From NCBI GenBank assembly GCA_964478225.1, contig CAYZHM010000003.1, forward strand, positions 62,001-126,000: a stretch of DNA of 64,000 bases. Reading direction: 5' to 3'. The first letter of the stretch is position 1. Every line of letters starts with the position of its first letter. Made by a program: the position numbers and the translations under genes. The DNA comes from CAYZHM01 sp964478225 (GTDB taxonomy: Bacteria; Pseudomonadota; Alphaproteobacteria; Micavibrionales; Micavibrionaceae). A model generated the notes under the pieces. It did not search any database and was not told the origin of the DNA. It saw only the letters and a list, made by a program, of their open reading frames with translations. This document shows, in pieces, positions 1 to 7,845 of the stretch.

Positions 1-36
1 TTGCCTTTTCAAGCAATATACGCTAATTCAACAAAG

Positions 37-846
37 ATGAAAGATAAAGAGCAATATAACGCCGCAGGCATTCAGATCCATGGTCCTGCCGATTTCGAGG
101 GTATGCGCGCAGCAGGAAAACTTGCTGCCGAGACACTGGATATGATTACAGAATACGTCATACCGGGCGTTACAACAGAGGAACTCGATAAGCGTTGCCG
201 CAAATTTATAGAGCAACATGGCGCAATCCCCGCACCGCTTGGCTACAAAGGCTACCCCAAGTCCATCTGTACATCCGTTAATCATGTCGTGTGCCACGGC
301 ATTCCTGGGGAAAAGAAACTTCTTGAGGGCGATATCGTCAATATCGATGTAACCGTTATCCTTGATGGGTGGCACGGTGACACCTCCCGCATGTATCTGC
401 TTGGCGATAAAATCCCGATCAAAGCCCGAAAGCTTGTCGATGTAACTTATGAGTGCCTGATGGCCGGCATCGAGGTTGTTAAACCCGGCGCCACCCTGGG
501 CGACATCGGCCACGCCATCCAAACCATAGCAGAGTCCAACCGTTTCTCCGTTGTCCGTGATTTTTGCGGGCATGGGCTTGGCAAGGTCTTCCACGCCCCG
601 CCATCCGTCATGCACGCAGGAAATCCCGGCGAAGGCTTGGTCTTAGAGCCAGGCATGTTCTTCACCATCGAACCCATGATCAATGCCGGAAAATATCAAA
701 CCAAAATTTTAGATGACGGGTGGACAGCCGTAACCCGCGATCGCTCACTTTCCGCACAGTTTGAGCACACAATCGCGGTGACAGACAGTGGATATGAAAT
801 CTTTACGCTTTCCCCAAAAGAGCATCACAAACCACCCTACAAGTAA
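37..846 (+). CDS. map: Methionine aminopeptidase, type I
   Basis: Cytosolic metalloprotease that removes the N-terminal Met from nascent proteins. The five metal ligands of the family are visible in order: Asp in NIDVTV, Asp in GDTSRM, His in GHGLGKVFH, Glu in FTIEPM and Glu in QFEHTIAV. The frame is open to the window edge, where the first codon is TTG; I prefer the ATG at 37, which gives 269 residues and a short leader before the conserved HGPADFEGM segment, but a start upstream of the window cannot be excluded. radC follows on the same strand, a common alphaproteobacterial neighbourhood. Function is secure; only the start is uncertain. Confidence 0.95.
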   Translation: MKDKEQYNAAGIQIHGPADFEGMRAAGKLAAETLDMITEYVIPGVTTEELDKRCRKFIEQHGAIPAPLGYKGYPKSICTSVNHVVCHGIPGEKKLLEGDIVNIDVTVILDGWHGDTSRMYLLGDKIPIKARKLVDVTYECLMAGIEVVKPGATLGDIGHAIQTIAESNRFSVVRDFCGHGLGKVFHAPPSVMHAGNPGEGLVLEPGMFFTIEPMINAGKYQTKILDDGWTAVTRDRSLSAQFEHTIAVTDSGYEIFTLSPKEHHKPPYK

Positions 847-866
847 CAATCAATGAATTTGTAGGG
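835..866. other. Inverted repeat over the map stop codon
   Basis: CCCTACAA (835-842) and TTGTAGGG (859-866) form an 8-bp stem with a 16-nt loop that contains the map stop codon and the last codons of the small minus-strand ORF. No T-run follows on either strand, so it is at best a weak terminator or an mRNA 3'-end stabiliser. Confidence 0.3.
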
Positions 867-963
867 GCTGGGGCTCTTTATCCTTGTCCTCAAAAACAAT
901 GACATCGCCAAGACCATCGCCCTGCTCTACATGCCATATTTTTTCGCCTTTTTTTGTTCCCAT
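850..963 (-). CDS. Small hypothetical protein, 37 aa
   Basis: Short ORF starting at the ATG complementary to 961-963. It is preceded by GAGG with a 5-nt gap, a good ribosome binding site, which is why I choose it over the longer frame starting at 1068 whose N-terminus does not look coding. The product is polar and acidic towards the C-terminus (VFEDKDKEPQ) with a lysine-rich start (MGTKKGEK), no signal peptide or membrane segment. It ends 3 nt past the map stop, convergent. I do not recognise the family. Confidence 0.5.
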   Translation of the reverse strand: MGTKKGEKIWHVEQGDGLGDVIVFEDKDKEPQPLQIH

Positions 964-1112
964 ATTCGCCTCTTCCGATTTCCTAAAAAATCTAACTAAT
1001 TTTATCTTATCGAATGTATGTGAAAAACACATTAAATTTACATAACATTTGATAGACTTTTGAGGCAAATTTTAAAGGTTCCCGCCCCCTCAAAATACTG
1101 ATAAAAAAAAAC

Positions 1113-1811
1113 ATGGCGAAGCCTATTCCAAAAGAAGAACCACCCCATTATCACGGCCACCGCGACCGCCTCAGACAACGATTTGTCGAAAGCGGCCCCG
1201 ATGCCCTCGCCGATTATGAGCTCTTGGAACTTCTCCTCTTTATGTGCATCCCCCGCCGGGACGTCAAACCCTTGGCCAAAATAATGCTCACCAAATTTGG
1301 CTCGCTACCGGAACTGATGAACGCCCCTATCGAAGACCTAACAAAAATCAGCGGCATATCCGAAAACACCGCCATCGCCATAAAAACTGTCATGGCCACG
1401 TCACACCGCATGATGAAACAGGAACTCATGCAAAAGCCCGTTCTGAACAACTGGACACGGCTTATGGATTATTGCCACGCCACAATGGCCCACGAAAAAC
1501 GTGAACATTTCCGCATCCTCTTCCTCAACAAGAAAAACGAACTCATCGAAGATGAAATTCAAGGCAGCGGCACCGTCGATCATACCCCCGCCTATCCCCG
1601 TGAAATTATGAAACGCGCTCTCGAACTTGGCGCAACCGCGATGATCCTTCTACACAACCACCCCAGCGGCGATCCCAAACCCTCTCGTGCTGACATCGAC
1701 ATGACCAACCAAATCATCCGCGCCGCCGAAGCGTTTGATATCATGATTCACGACCACATCATCATTTCAAGAAATGGTTACACAAGTTTCCGCAACGAAG
1801 GATTGATTTAG
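1113..1811 (+). CDS. radC: RadC/YeeS-type JAMM domain protein
   Basis: 232 residues, normal for the UPF0758/RadC family. An N-terminal helix-hairpin-helix-like region (about residues 30-105, with PRRDVKPLAKIML and GISENTAIAI) is followed by a JAB/MPN+ domain. The JAMM signature HNHPSGDPKPSRAD gives His181, His183 and Asp194 as likely zinc ligands. The family was once linked to recombinational repair, but its real biochemical role is unsettled. It lies downstream of map and ends 2 nt before the convergent EAL-domain gene. The preceding 149 nt is AT-rich and probably carries its promoter. Confidence 0.93.
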   Translation: MAKPIPKEEPPHYHGHRDRLRQRFVESGPDALADYELLELLLFMCIPRRDVKPLAKIMLTKFGSLPELMNAPIEDLTKISGISENTAIAIKTVMATSHRMMKQELMQKPVLNNWTRLMDYCHATMAHEKREHFRILFLNKKNELIEDEIQGSGTVDHTPAYPREIMKRALELGATAMILLHNHPSGDPKPSRADIDMTNQIIRAAEAFDIMIHDHIIISRNGYTSFRNEGLI

Positions 1812-1813
1812 GC

Positions 1814-3460
1814 TTAGTAAATCTGCGCAGCCTTGCCGGAATCAATCTTATAATCCGGCTTCGGCAGAGGCTTAGAGAACCAATATCCCTGCCCATAATC
1901 AACGCCCATATGATAAAGCATACGCGCCTCTTCCGCCGTCTCAACGCGCTCAGCCACAATTTTCACATCCAGATCCTTACACAGTTGAGCCAAATTTTTG
2001 ACCATGGCCTCATCACGTTTGTTCTTTAAAATATTCATCGTATACGCACCATCCAGCTTCACCGTATTCACATGCAACTTGTGCAAATACTGGAACGACG
2101 CCGAACCCGCGCCAAAATCATCCAAACATACTTTAAAGCCGTCCGCCTGCAGCATCTTGATAAACCCATTCACTTTATCAAGATTTTCAATCTGCGCGGA
2201 CTCAGTAATTTCAAAAACAATTCGTTCAGCAAACTTCTTATGCTCTTTTAGTTTCTTTTGCAGCGAGGCAAAAAACTCGTCATTCTGAATAGACTGTCCT
2301 GAAATATTAATCGCAAACTTGTTCGTGGTGGATGCATCATGACTCATATAGCGGAAAGCGCGCTCACACACCGCCAAATCAAAGTCCGCCGCCAACCCAA
2401 CGTCTTCACCAAACACAATCCATTCATACGGCGACCCGCCATCGCGGAAGCGCGTTAAAATTTCGTAATGCGAAACCGCAAGATTAGGCAAACTCACAAT
2501 CGGTTGGAAGTGAAGCTGGAAATCAAGATTGGCAATGATCGCTTTAAACTTCTGGATCTTGTGCGCATTCTCATCAAGGAAACCTTTGAAGCCATCACCC
2601 AAATTATCAAGCGATAAATCAACGCCTTTGCGCTCGAACTCATGCAACGTATACATCAACGCTCTCGCAGCTTCGCGCTCACTCAAGGGGCCAAGATCGG
2701 CATCAACAGACATGCTTTGAATTTCAACACCCATCCCCTCGGGGTCATGCTCCTTCAAAACGCCAGACAATTGTTCAACCAAATTCTCAGCCGTCAAACT
2801 CTTGTCATGCAAAATACCGTACTGATTTTCTGAAATTTGTGTAGCCGATTGCCCATCCAATGATCGCGTCTTCAAAAGACTGGTCATCACGCCCATCATC
2901 TGTTCCCACTGATCGCCTGACACTCTGCGCTTCATGCTCTCCAAACCGGACATGTCCAAAAGGGTCAAATCCACTTCTTGTCCCGCCTCTTTCGCAGCCA
3001 TCAATGTTTCCTGCGCGCTCTTCGCAAAATCTTTCTGGCCCATAAGCCCATTGGCCTCGGCCTGCTGACGGGTTTCCTGCCCCAAACGCCGTGTCAACGT
3101 ATTGGCATGCGATAACGTGATATAAACCGAAGGACTGCCCGGCATCCGGATTAAACTGACCAAAACAGGGCGTGTCGCATTTTGGGATTCATCTTGCATG
3201 GTCACCAAAACCGGCCCGGCCCTGCGCCCATCCTTGGCATTTCTGGCAAGACTATCCAAAACCGCTTGATCGGGCGAAATAAACAGGTTTTTCCACAAAC
3301 GCCCCAAAAGCACCTTATCTTCAAAGCCCGTCATGCCCTTAACCGCCCCAAAAGCACTTAAAACCTTGGAATCTTTACCGATTTCCATAAGCATATCTGA
3401 GGCCGCAAACGCAAACCCCAGAAAACGGTCTCTCTGATCTTTTAGTGAATCTTCGCTCAT
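1814..3460 (-). CDS. EAL-domain protein with degenerate GGDEF-like region
   Basis: 548-residue soluble protein. Residues about 10-130 look PAS-like; about 140-255 resemble a GGDEF fold (DLTLLDMSGLESM, then the region where GGDEF would be) but no GG[DE]EF motif is present, so diguanylate cyclase activity is not expected. Residues about 310-540 are an EAL domain. Residues expected of an active c-di-GMP phosphodiesterase are present: E333-I-L with following R, N385, E418, D447-D448, K468, E504 and Q524. I infer a c-di-GMP hydrolase or sensor. Convergent with radC. Confidence 0.85.
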   Translation of the reverse strand: MSEDSLKDQRDRFLGFAFAASDMLMEIGKDSKVLSAFGAVKGMTGFEDKVLLGRLWKNLFISPDQAVLDSLARNAKDGRRAGPVLVTMQDESQNATRPVLVSLIRMPGSPSVYITLSHANTLTRRLGQETRQQAEANGLMGQKDFAKSAQETLMAAKEAGQEVDLTLLDMSGLESMKRRVSGDQWEQMMGVMTSLLKTRSLDGQSATQISENQYGILHDKSLTAENLVEQLSGVLKEHDPEGMGVEIQSMSVDADLGPLSEREAARALMYTLHEFERKGVDLSLDNLGDGFKGFLDENAHKIQKFKAIIANLDFQLHFQPIVSLPNLAVSHYEILTRFRDGGSPYEWIVFGEDVGLAADFDLAVCERAFRYMSHDASTTNKFAINISGQSIQNDEFFASLQKKLKEHKKFAERIVFEITESAQIENLDKVNGFIKMLQADGFKVCLDDFGAGSASFQYLHKLHVNTVKLDGAYTMNILKNKRDEAMVKNLAQLCKDLDVKIVAERVETAEEARMLYHMGVDYGQGYWFSKPLPKPDYKIDSGKAAQIY

Positions 3461-3607
3461 CCAGAAGCCAGTGTAACAAAAATTATTAAAGAAATGACCA
3501 CTGAATACAGGTTTTTGATGTTTTTTCAGGGGGATGATAAGGGATTGATTTTACATGAATTACCATATAAATTTGAACGATTCATAGTAAAAACTAAGGA
3601 GTTGAAC

Positions 3608-3997
3608 ATGAGCTTTCCTAAATTTATCGTTGCCGAATGTGTGAGAACAGAACCCTATGAAGGTAGAGTGGATCTGCTAACGGCGACTTTCAGAAAAGCA
3701 GCTGTAACCATAGACTCCAACGATCCTGAAACACAGAAAATTTTTGATAAGCCTCTATATGTTGGGAAGATTGATGAGTTTTTGAAACTAGCCCGGCCGA
3801 ATGGAGATCTTAAAATGATAGCTATACCTACTCATGAAGCCATAGCGTATCAACTGGAGCCGGGTAAAATCTTTATCATCAATGAATTTGCACAGTCTTC
3901 GAAACCATCAACCGCAGATGAATCAGACGAGCCCATGCAGAGTTTACTCCCACGCAAACTAAAAACAGGCCTTTCGGAAACACACTACGGCCCTTAA
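3608..3997 (+). CDS. Hypothetical protein, 129 aa
   Basis: An open frame runs from 3494, but the ATG at 3608 is preceded by AAGGAG at 3596-3601 with a 6-nt gap, so I start there. The product begins MSFPKFIVAECVRTE, has short beta-rich stretches, and ends in a Ser/Pro/Glu-rich then basic tail. No signal peptide, membrane segment or family I recognise. It is more AT-rich than flanking purB. It reads towards purB with a 65-nt gap. Confidence 0.6.
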   Translation: MSFPKFIVAECVRTEPYEGRVDLLTATFRKAAVTIDSNDPETQKIFDKPLYVGKIDEFLKLARPNGDLKMIAIPTHEAIAYQLEPGKIFIINEFAQSSKPSTADESDEPMQSLLPRKLKTGLSETHYGP

Positions 3998-4062
3998 AAA
4001 ATCACGGGATCTTCTCCTGAAGCAGGGATGACAATGGCGCTGTAAGGTGCTAATAGACAGTC

Positions 4063-5361
4063 ATGATACCAAGATACACCCGCCCAGAAATGGCCAAAAT
4101 CTTTGAACCCGAAAACCGGTTCAAGATCTGGCTCGAGATCGAAACCCATGCTCTCGATAAAATGGCCGACCTTGGAACAGTGCCCAAATCCGCAGCCAAA
4201 GCCTTGCGTGAGAAAGGCGATTTCAACGTCGCCCGCATTGATGAAATTGAGCGCGAAGTCAAACATGACGTTATCGCCTTCCTGACCTCAGTCGCTGAAT
4301 TTGTCGGCGAAGACTCCCGCTACGTCCACCAAGGCATGACCAGCTCCGACGTCGTCGACACCGCTTTTGCCGTCCAATTGACGCAAGCCGCCGATATCCT
4401 CCTCGAAGATCTCGATAAACTGCTTGCCGCGCTTAAATCCCGCGCCCAGGAACATGCTAAAACGCTCTGCATCGGCCGCAGCCACGGCATCCATGCCGAA
4501 CCCACAACCTTCGGCCTCAAACTTGCCGGCCATTACGCCGCCTTCAAACGCGCCCGCAAAAGACTGGAAACCGCACGTGAAGAAATCGCCGTCTGCACCA
4601 TCTCCGGCGCCGTCGGCACCTACGCCACCATCGACCCCAAGGTCGAAGAACACGTCGCAAAAAAACTTGGCCTCAAACCCGAAACCGTTGCCACACAAGT
4701 CATCCCGCGCGACCGCCACGCCATGTTTTTCGCCACACTCGGCGTCATAGCCAGCTCGATCGAAAACCTCGCGACCGAAATCCGTCACCTGCAAAGAACA
4801 GAAGTCCGCGAAGCCGAAGAGTTCTTTGCCAAAGGCCAAAAAGGCTCCTCCGCCATGCCGCATAAACGCAATCCGATTTTGACCGAAAACCTGACAGGTC
4901 TCGCAAGGCTTGTTCGTTCGATGGTCATCCCCGCCATGGAAAATGTCACCCTCTGGCATGAACGCGATATTTCGCATTCCTCCGTCGAACGTAACATCGG
5001 CCCCGATGCCTGCGTCACGCTCGACTTCGCCCTCTACCGCCTCACCACCGTCATCGAAAATCTGCTCGTATACCCCGAAACCATGATGGATAATTTGCAA
5101 AAAACCGGCGGCCTTGTCTTCTCGCAGCGCCTCCTCCTCGCCCTCACCCAAAACGGCATCAGCCGCGAGGACGCCTATAAAATCGTACAGAAAAACGCTA
5201 TGGACGTTTGGGAATCACGTGGAACCAAAACCTTACGCACTGCAATTGAGAGTGACCCGCAAGTCACTGAAAAACTTGACAAAAAATCATTAGATACTAT
5301 ATTCGATTACAATCACTACATTAAGAACATCGATAAAATCATCAAACGCGCATTGCAATAA
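4063..5361 (+). CDS. purB: Adenylosuccinate lyase
   Basis: Fumarase/aspartase-superfamily lyase acting twice in purine synthesis: it releases fumarate from SAICAR and from adenylosuccinate. 432 residues, typical length. The superfamily signature GSSAMPHKRNP (about 261-271) supplies the catalytic Ser263 loop; His141 in GRSHGIHAEP is the likely general acid, and TSSDVVDT (about 93-100) is the conserved substrate loop. The start ATG at 4063 lacks a clear Shine-Dalgarno sequence but matches the usual N-terminus (MIPRYTRPEM). bfr follows after 11 nt. Confidence 0.97.
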   Translation: MIPRYTRPEMAKIFEPENRFKIWLEIETHALDKMADLGTVPKSAAKALREKGDFNVARIDEIEREVKHDVIAFLTSVAEFVGEDSRYVHQGMTSSDVVDTAFAVQLTQAADILLEDLDKLLAALKSRAQEHAKTLCIGRSHGIHAEPTTFGLKLAGHYAAFKRARKRLETAREEIAVCTISGAVGTYATIDPKVEEHVAKKLGLKPETVATQVIPRDRHAMFFATLGVIASSIENLATEIRHLQRTEVREAEEFFAKGQKGSSAMPHKRNPILTENLTGLARLVRSMVIPAMENVTLWHERDISHSSVERNIGPDACVTLDFALYRLTTVIENLLVYPETMMDNLQKTGGLVFSQRLLLALTQNGISREDAYKIVQKNAMDVWESRGTKTLRTAIESDPQVTEKLDKKSLDTIFDYNHYIKNIDKIIKRALQ

Positions 5362-5372
5362 GGAGATTGGAT

Positions 5373-5861
5373 ATGAAAGGCGATAAAAAAGTTATAGCAG
5401 CCCTGAATGACGGCTTGAAAAAAGAACTCACCGCCATCAACCAATACTTCCTGCATTCACGTATGCTCGAAAGCTGGGGCGTCACCAAACTCGCCAAACA
5501 TGAGTACAAAGAATCGATCGAGGAAATGCACCACGCCGATCGCTTCATCCAACGCATCCTCTTGCTCGAAGGAGTCCCCAATCTCCAACACGTCGATAAA
5601 CTTTTGATTGGCGAAAGCGTCAAGGAAGTTCTCGAATGCGACCTCAAGCTGGAGCAAGGCGGAATCAAAGCCTACCGCGAAGCCGTAAAAATCTGTGAAG
5701 ACGCCGGCGATTACGTCTCCCGTGATCTTTTCGTGCAAATCCTCAAAGACGAGGAAGAGCACGCCGATCACTACGAAACACAGCTCGACCTCATCAAGCA
5801 GATTGGTATCGAACGCTACATCACTCTCAATTCCGATCCACTGATCGACGCGGAAGCATAA
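5373..5861 (+). CDS. bfr: Bacterioferritin
   Basis: Heme-containing ferritin that oxidises Fe(II) and stores it in a 24-subunit cage. From the ATG at 5373, with AAGGAG ending 7 nt upstream, the numbering matches the family standard: ferroxidase residues E18, E51, H54, E94, E127 and H130 are all present, and M52 is the heme-ligating Met. 162 residues. An in-frame TTG at 5367 is two codons upstream but would bury the ribosome binding site. bfd, its iron-release partner, lies 107 nt downstream behind a Fur-like box. Confidence 0.97.
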   Translation: MKGDKKVIAALNDGLKKELTAINQYFLHSRMLESWGVTKLAKHEYKESIEEMHHADRFIQRILLLEGVPNLQHVDKLLIGESVKEVLECDLKLEQGGIKAYREAVKICEDAGDYVSRDLFVQILKDEEEHADHYETQLDLIKQIGIERYITLNSDPLIDAEA

Positions 5862-5910
5862 GCAATCCACCTGTAAATAAGAATCACTTGCATTTAAGTC
5901 GTTTTTAGGT

Positions 5911-5929
5911 AATAATGATTCTCATTACG
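5911..5929 (+). promoter_or_regulatory. Fur-box-like operator upstream of bfd
   Basis: The stretch aataatgattctcattacg matches the 19-bp Fur consensus at 14 positions and contains the perfect inverted repeat TAATGA-TTC-TCATTA. It lies 40 nt before the bfd start, where a repressor would block the promoter. Inference: bfd is iron-repressed, separately from bfr, whose own upstream region shows no such site. Confidence 0.65.
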
Positions 5930-5968
5930 CTTAAGCTTTTCTTCAGCTAAAGAAAGTACAATGCAATC

Positions 5969-6160
5969 ATGATACTATGCCTCTGCCATCCCTTCTCCGA
6001 CAAAGACGCCGTCCAGCACATGCGCGAAAGCGGTGAAAAATGCCGCGTCGCCGACGTATACAAAGCCTGCACCGGCGGCGAAAAACCTCAATGCGCTTCA
6101 TGCGTATGTCTTTTAAAAGACATGGTTAAAACCCACAACGCTACTCTGAAGAAAGCCTAG
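5969..6160 (+). CDS. bfd: Bacterioferritin-associated ferredoxin-like [2Fe-2S] protein
   Basis: 63-residue BFD-like protein. Cysteines C4 and C6 (CLC) and C42 and C45 (CASC) form the CxC...CxxC set that binds the [2Fe-2S] cluster in this family; C25, C34 and C47 are extra. In characterised systems Bfd reduces bacterioferritin to mobilise stored iron. Its position just downstream of bfr, with a Fur-like box in front, fits that job. The extra cysteines are worth noting, but the assignment is well supported. Confidence 0.9.
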   Translation: MILCLCHPFSDKDAVQHMRESGEKCRVADVYKACTGGEKPQCASCVCLLKDMVKTHNATLKKA

Positions 6161-6234
6161 TACCCCCTTGCTTTCTCCCGCCCCATGTGGCACGACTCAA
6201 ATTCCACAAACAACATCAAACAAAGGACATCATG

Positions 6235-6873
6235 ATGTTCAAAAAATTTATTTACCTTATCGGGAGTATTATTCTTATGACAGGCACAACCCCAGCACAC
6301 GCTGCAGACCCTGAAAACACAATCGTCATGGAGCTTTCCACCGGCGGAAACGTAACAATCGAATTAAAACCAGACGCCGCACCAAAACATGTTGAGCGTA
6401 TCAAACAACTGACACGCGAAGGATTCTATAACGGAATCATTTTCCACCGCGTGATCGACGGTTTCATGGCCCAAACAGGCGACCCAACCGGCACAGGCAT
6501 GGGCGGCTCTGAATACCCTGACCTTAAAGCCGAATTCAACAAACTCCATCACGGCCGCGGCGCAGTCTCAATGGCCCGCGCCAATGACCCCGACAGCGCG
6601 AATTCGCAATTCTTTATCTGCTTTAATGATTGTGGCTTCCTTGATGGTCAATACACCGTCTGGGGCCAGGTCATTGAAGGCATGGACTATGTCGATCAAA
6701 TTGCGAAAGGTGAACCACCAGCAAATCCCGACAAAATTGTCTCCATGCGCGTCGCAAACGACCTGCAAGTTCCAAAAGACATGACCGAAGGCGTAGCGCC
6801 GGCAACAGATGCAGCACCAGCAGCACCTGAACCAGCACACGACGCAGAGCATGTCGAACCGGCAACGGAATAA
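6235..6873 (+). CDS. Periplasmic cyclophilin-type peptidyl-prolyl isomerase
   Basis: Catalyses cis-trans isomerisation of Xaa-Pro bonds. The ATG at 6235 follows AAAGGA with a 7-nt gap; the upstream GTG and ATG in the same frame are less well placed. Residues 1-23 are a signal peptide ending AHA before ADPENT, so the enzyme is exported. The cyclophilin core follows, with FHRVIDGFMAQTGDP containing the catalytic Arg, and SANSQFFICF. The last 30 or so residues are an Ala/Pro/Glu-rich tail with no evident fold. A strong terminator follows. Confidence 0.92.
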   Translation: MFKKFIYLIGSIILMTGTTPAHAADPENTIVMELSTGGNVTIELKPDAAPKHVERIKQLTREGFYNGIIFHRVIDGFMAQTGDPTGTGMGGSEYPDLKAEFNKLHHGRGAVSMARANDPDSANSQFFICFNDCGFLDGQYTVWGQVIEGMDYVDQIAKGEPPANPDKIVSMRVANDLQVPKDMTEGVAPATDAAPAAPEPAHDAEHVEPATE

Positions 6874-6883
6874 TGAATACCAA

Positions 6884-6912
6884 AACGGCGGCCTCAAAGC
6901 CGCCGTTTTTTT
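6884..6912. terminator. Bidirectional intrinsic terminator
   Basis: AACGGCGGC (6884-6892) pairs with GCCGCCGTT (6899-6907) over a 6-nt loop, followed by T residues on the plus strand and preceded by A residues, so it can serve both the cyclophilin gene and the convergent transporter gene. Confidence 0.85.
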
Positions 6913-7816
6913 ACAAAGCCTTCAACGCTATAATCACCGCCGCACAAGCCACAATCCCCAACCCCGACAACACATCACCTTTTTCCTTGTGACGGATCAA
7001 ACGGTAATAAAGCAAAATAATCATCGTGTCGGTAAACTTGATCGCCGGAATAAGACCAGGGTTATCGACGATTTGAATCGCCGCGACGTTCGATGCCGCC
7101 ATCAGCGAACAAAACACCGCCACCATAAACCCGCCCTTGGCCGCCTCCCGCGTAATCAATTCGCGCAAAGGCACAGGCGGCCGCACCACATAATAAACCG
7201 ACCACATCGCAATCATCACCAGCGCTTCGAACAGCACGTATGCAAATGGGCCCTGACTGGAGCTCGCATGGTTCATCATGAGCTTCGCCGCCAGCGGCCC
7301 CGCCACCGAAGCAAAAATCACAAACCAGATCAACCGCACCGCCTGCCAGCTCACCGGGCAATGCCGCAAATTCATCGCGAAATACACGGACGCGCAGAGC
7401 GCCGCAACAACGAACAAACTCCGCACTGGCGTTTCCGCATACTCCGCAAACAATGCGGGGTTAAACAAAAACCACAAACAAAACGTCAGAATAACCGAAC
7501 CCGGTAAAATCCGCGAAATCGTTCCCGCCCCGACTTTCGGAATAGCGTTAAAAAATATGACGTCACTAATCACCCACAAAATCGCCTGCCCGCACAGCAG
7601 CATGTAAAAATAAGGATTATCAGGCAGACCAAAATACAAGGCCAAAGGCAACATCAGAACGACAGACCAAACCTTGTTCCAGAACGCCATCACAAAGCCG
7701 TTAAGCTTCACACGCTCCTGCACCAGAAAAACCCCCGCCGACAACGTCGCGGAAACCAGCCCAAAAATCGCCCAAAGGGGTAATTCCATCCCCTTATGAT
7801 ACATTTTTAGTGACAT
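6911..7816 (-). CDS. DMT/EamA-like integral membrane transporter
   Basis: 301 residues with about ten hydrophobic segments (for example WAIFGLVSATLSAGVFLV, VVLMLPLALYFGL, SLFVVAALCASVYFAM, GLGIVACAAVIIALKAL). The two-half layout and the SGLGIVACAAVI ending resemble the drug/metabolite transporter superfamily. Substrate cannot be predicted. The reading frame ends inside the shared terminator. Start is uncertain: ATG 7816 lacks a clear ribosome binding site and an internal Met at residue 10 is possible. Confidence 0.75.
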   Translation of the reverse strand: MSLKMYHKGMELPLWAIFGLVSATLSAGVFLVQERVKLNGFVMAFWNKVWSVVLMLPLALYFGLPDNPYFYMLLCGQAILWVISDVIFFNAIPKVGAGTISRILPGSVILTFCLWFLFNPALFAEYAETPVRSLFVVAALCASVYFAMNLRHCPVSWQAVRLIWFVIFASVAGPLAAKLMMNHASSSQGPFAYVLFEALVMIAMWSVYYVVRPPVPLRELITREAAKGGFMVAVFCSLMAASNVAAIQIVDNPGLIPAIKFTDTMIILLYYRLIRHKEKGDVLSGLGIVACAAVIIALKAL

Positions 7817-7845
7817 AAGTAATGCAAATTGTTTAATCTTTCCGG

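Noticed and set aside
4288..5151. 287-codon minus-strand frame opposite purB
   Set aside because: Phe/Gly/Asp-rich composition and full overlap with purB mark it as a reverse-strand shadow.
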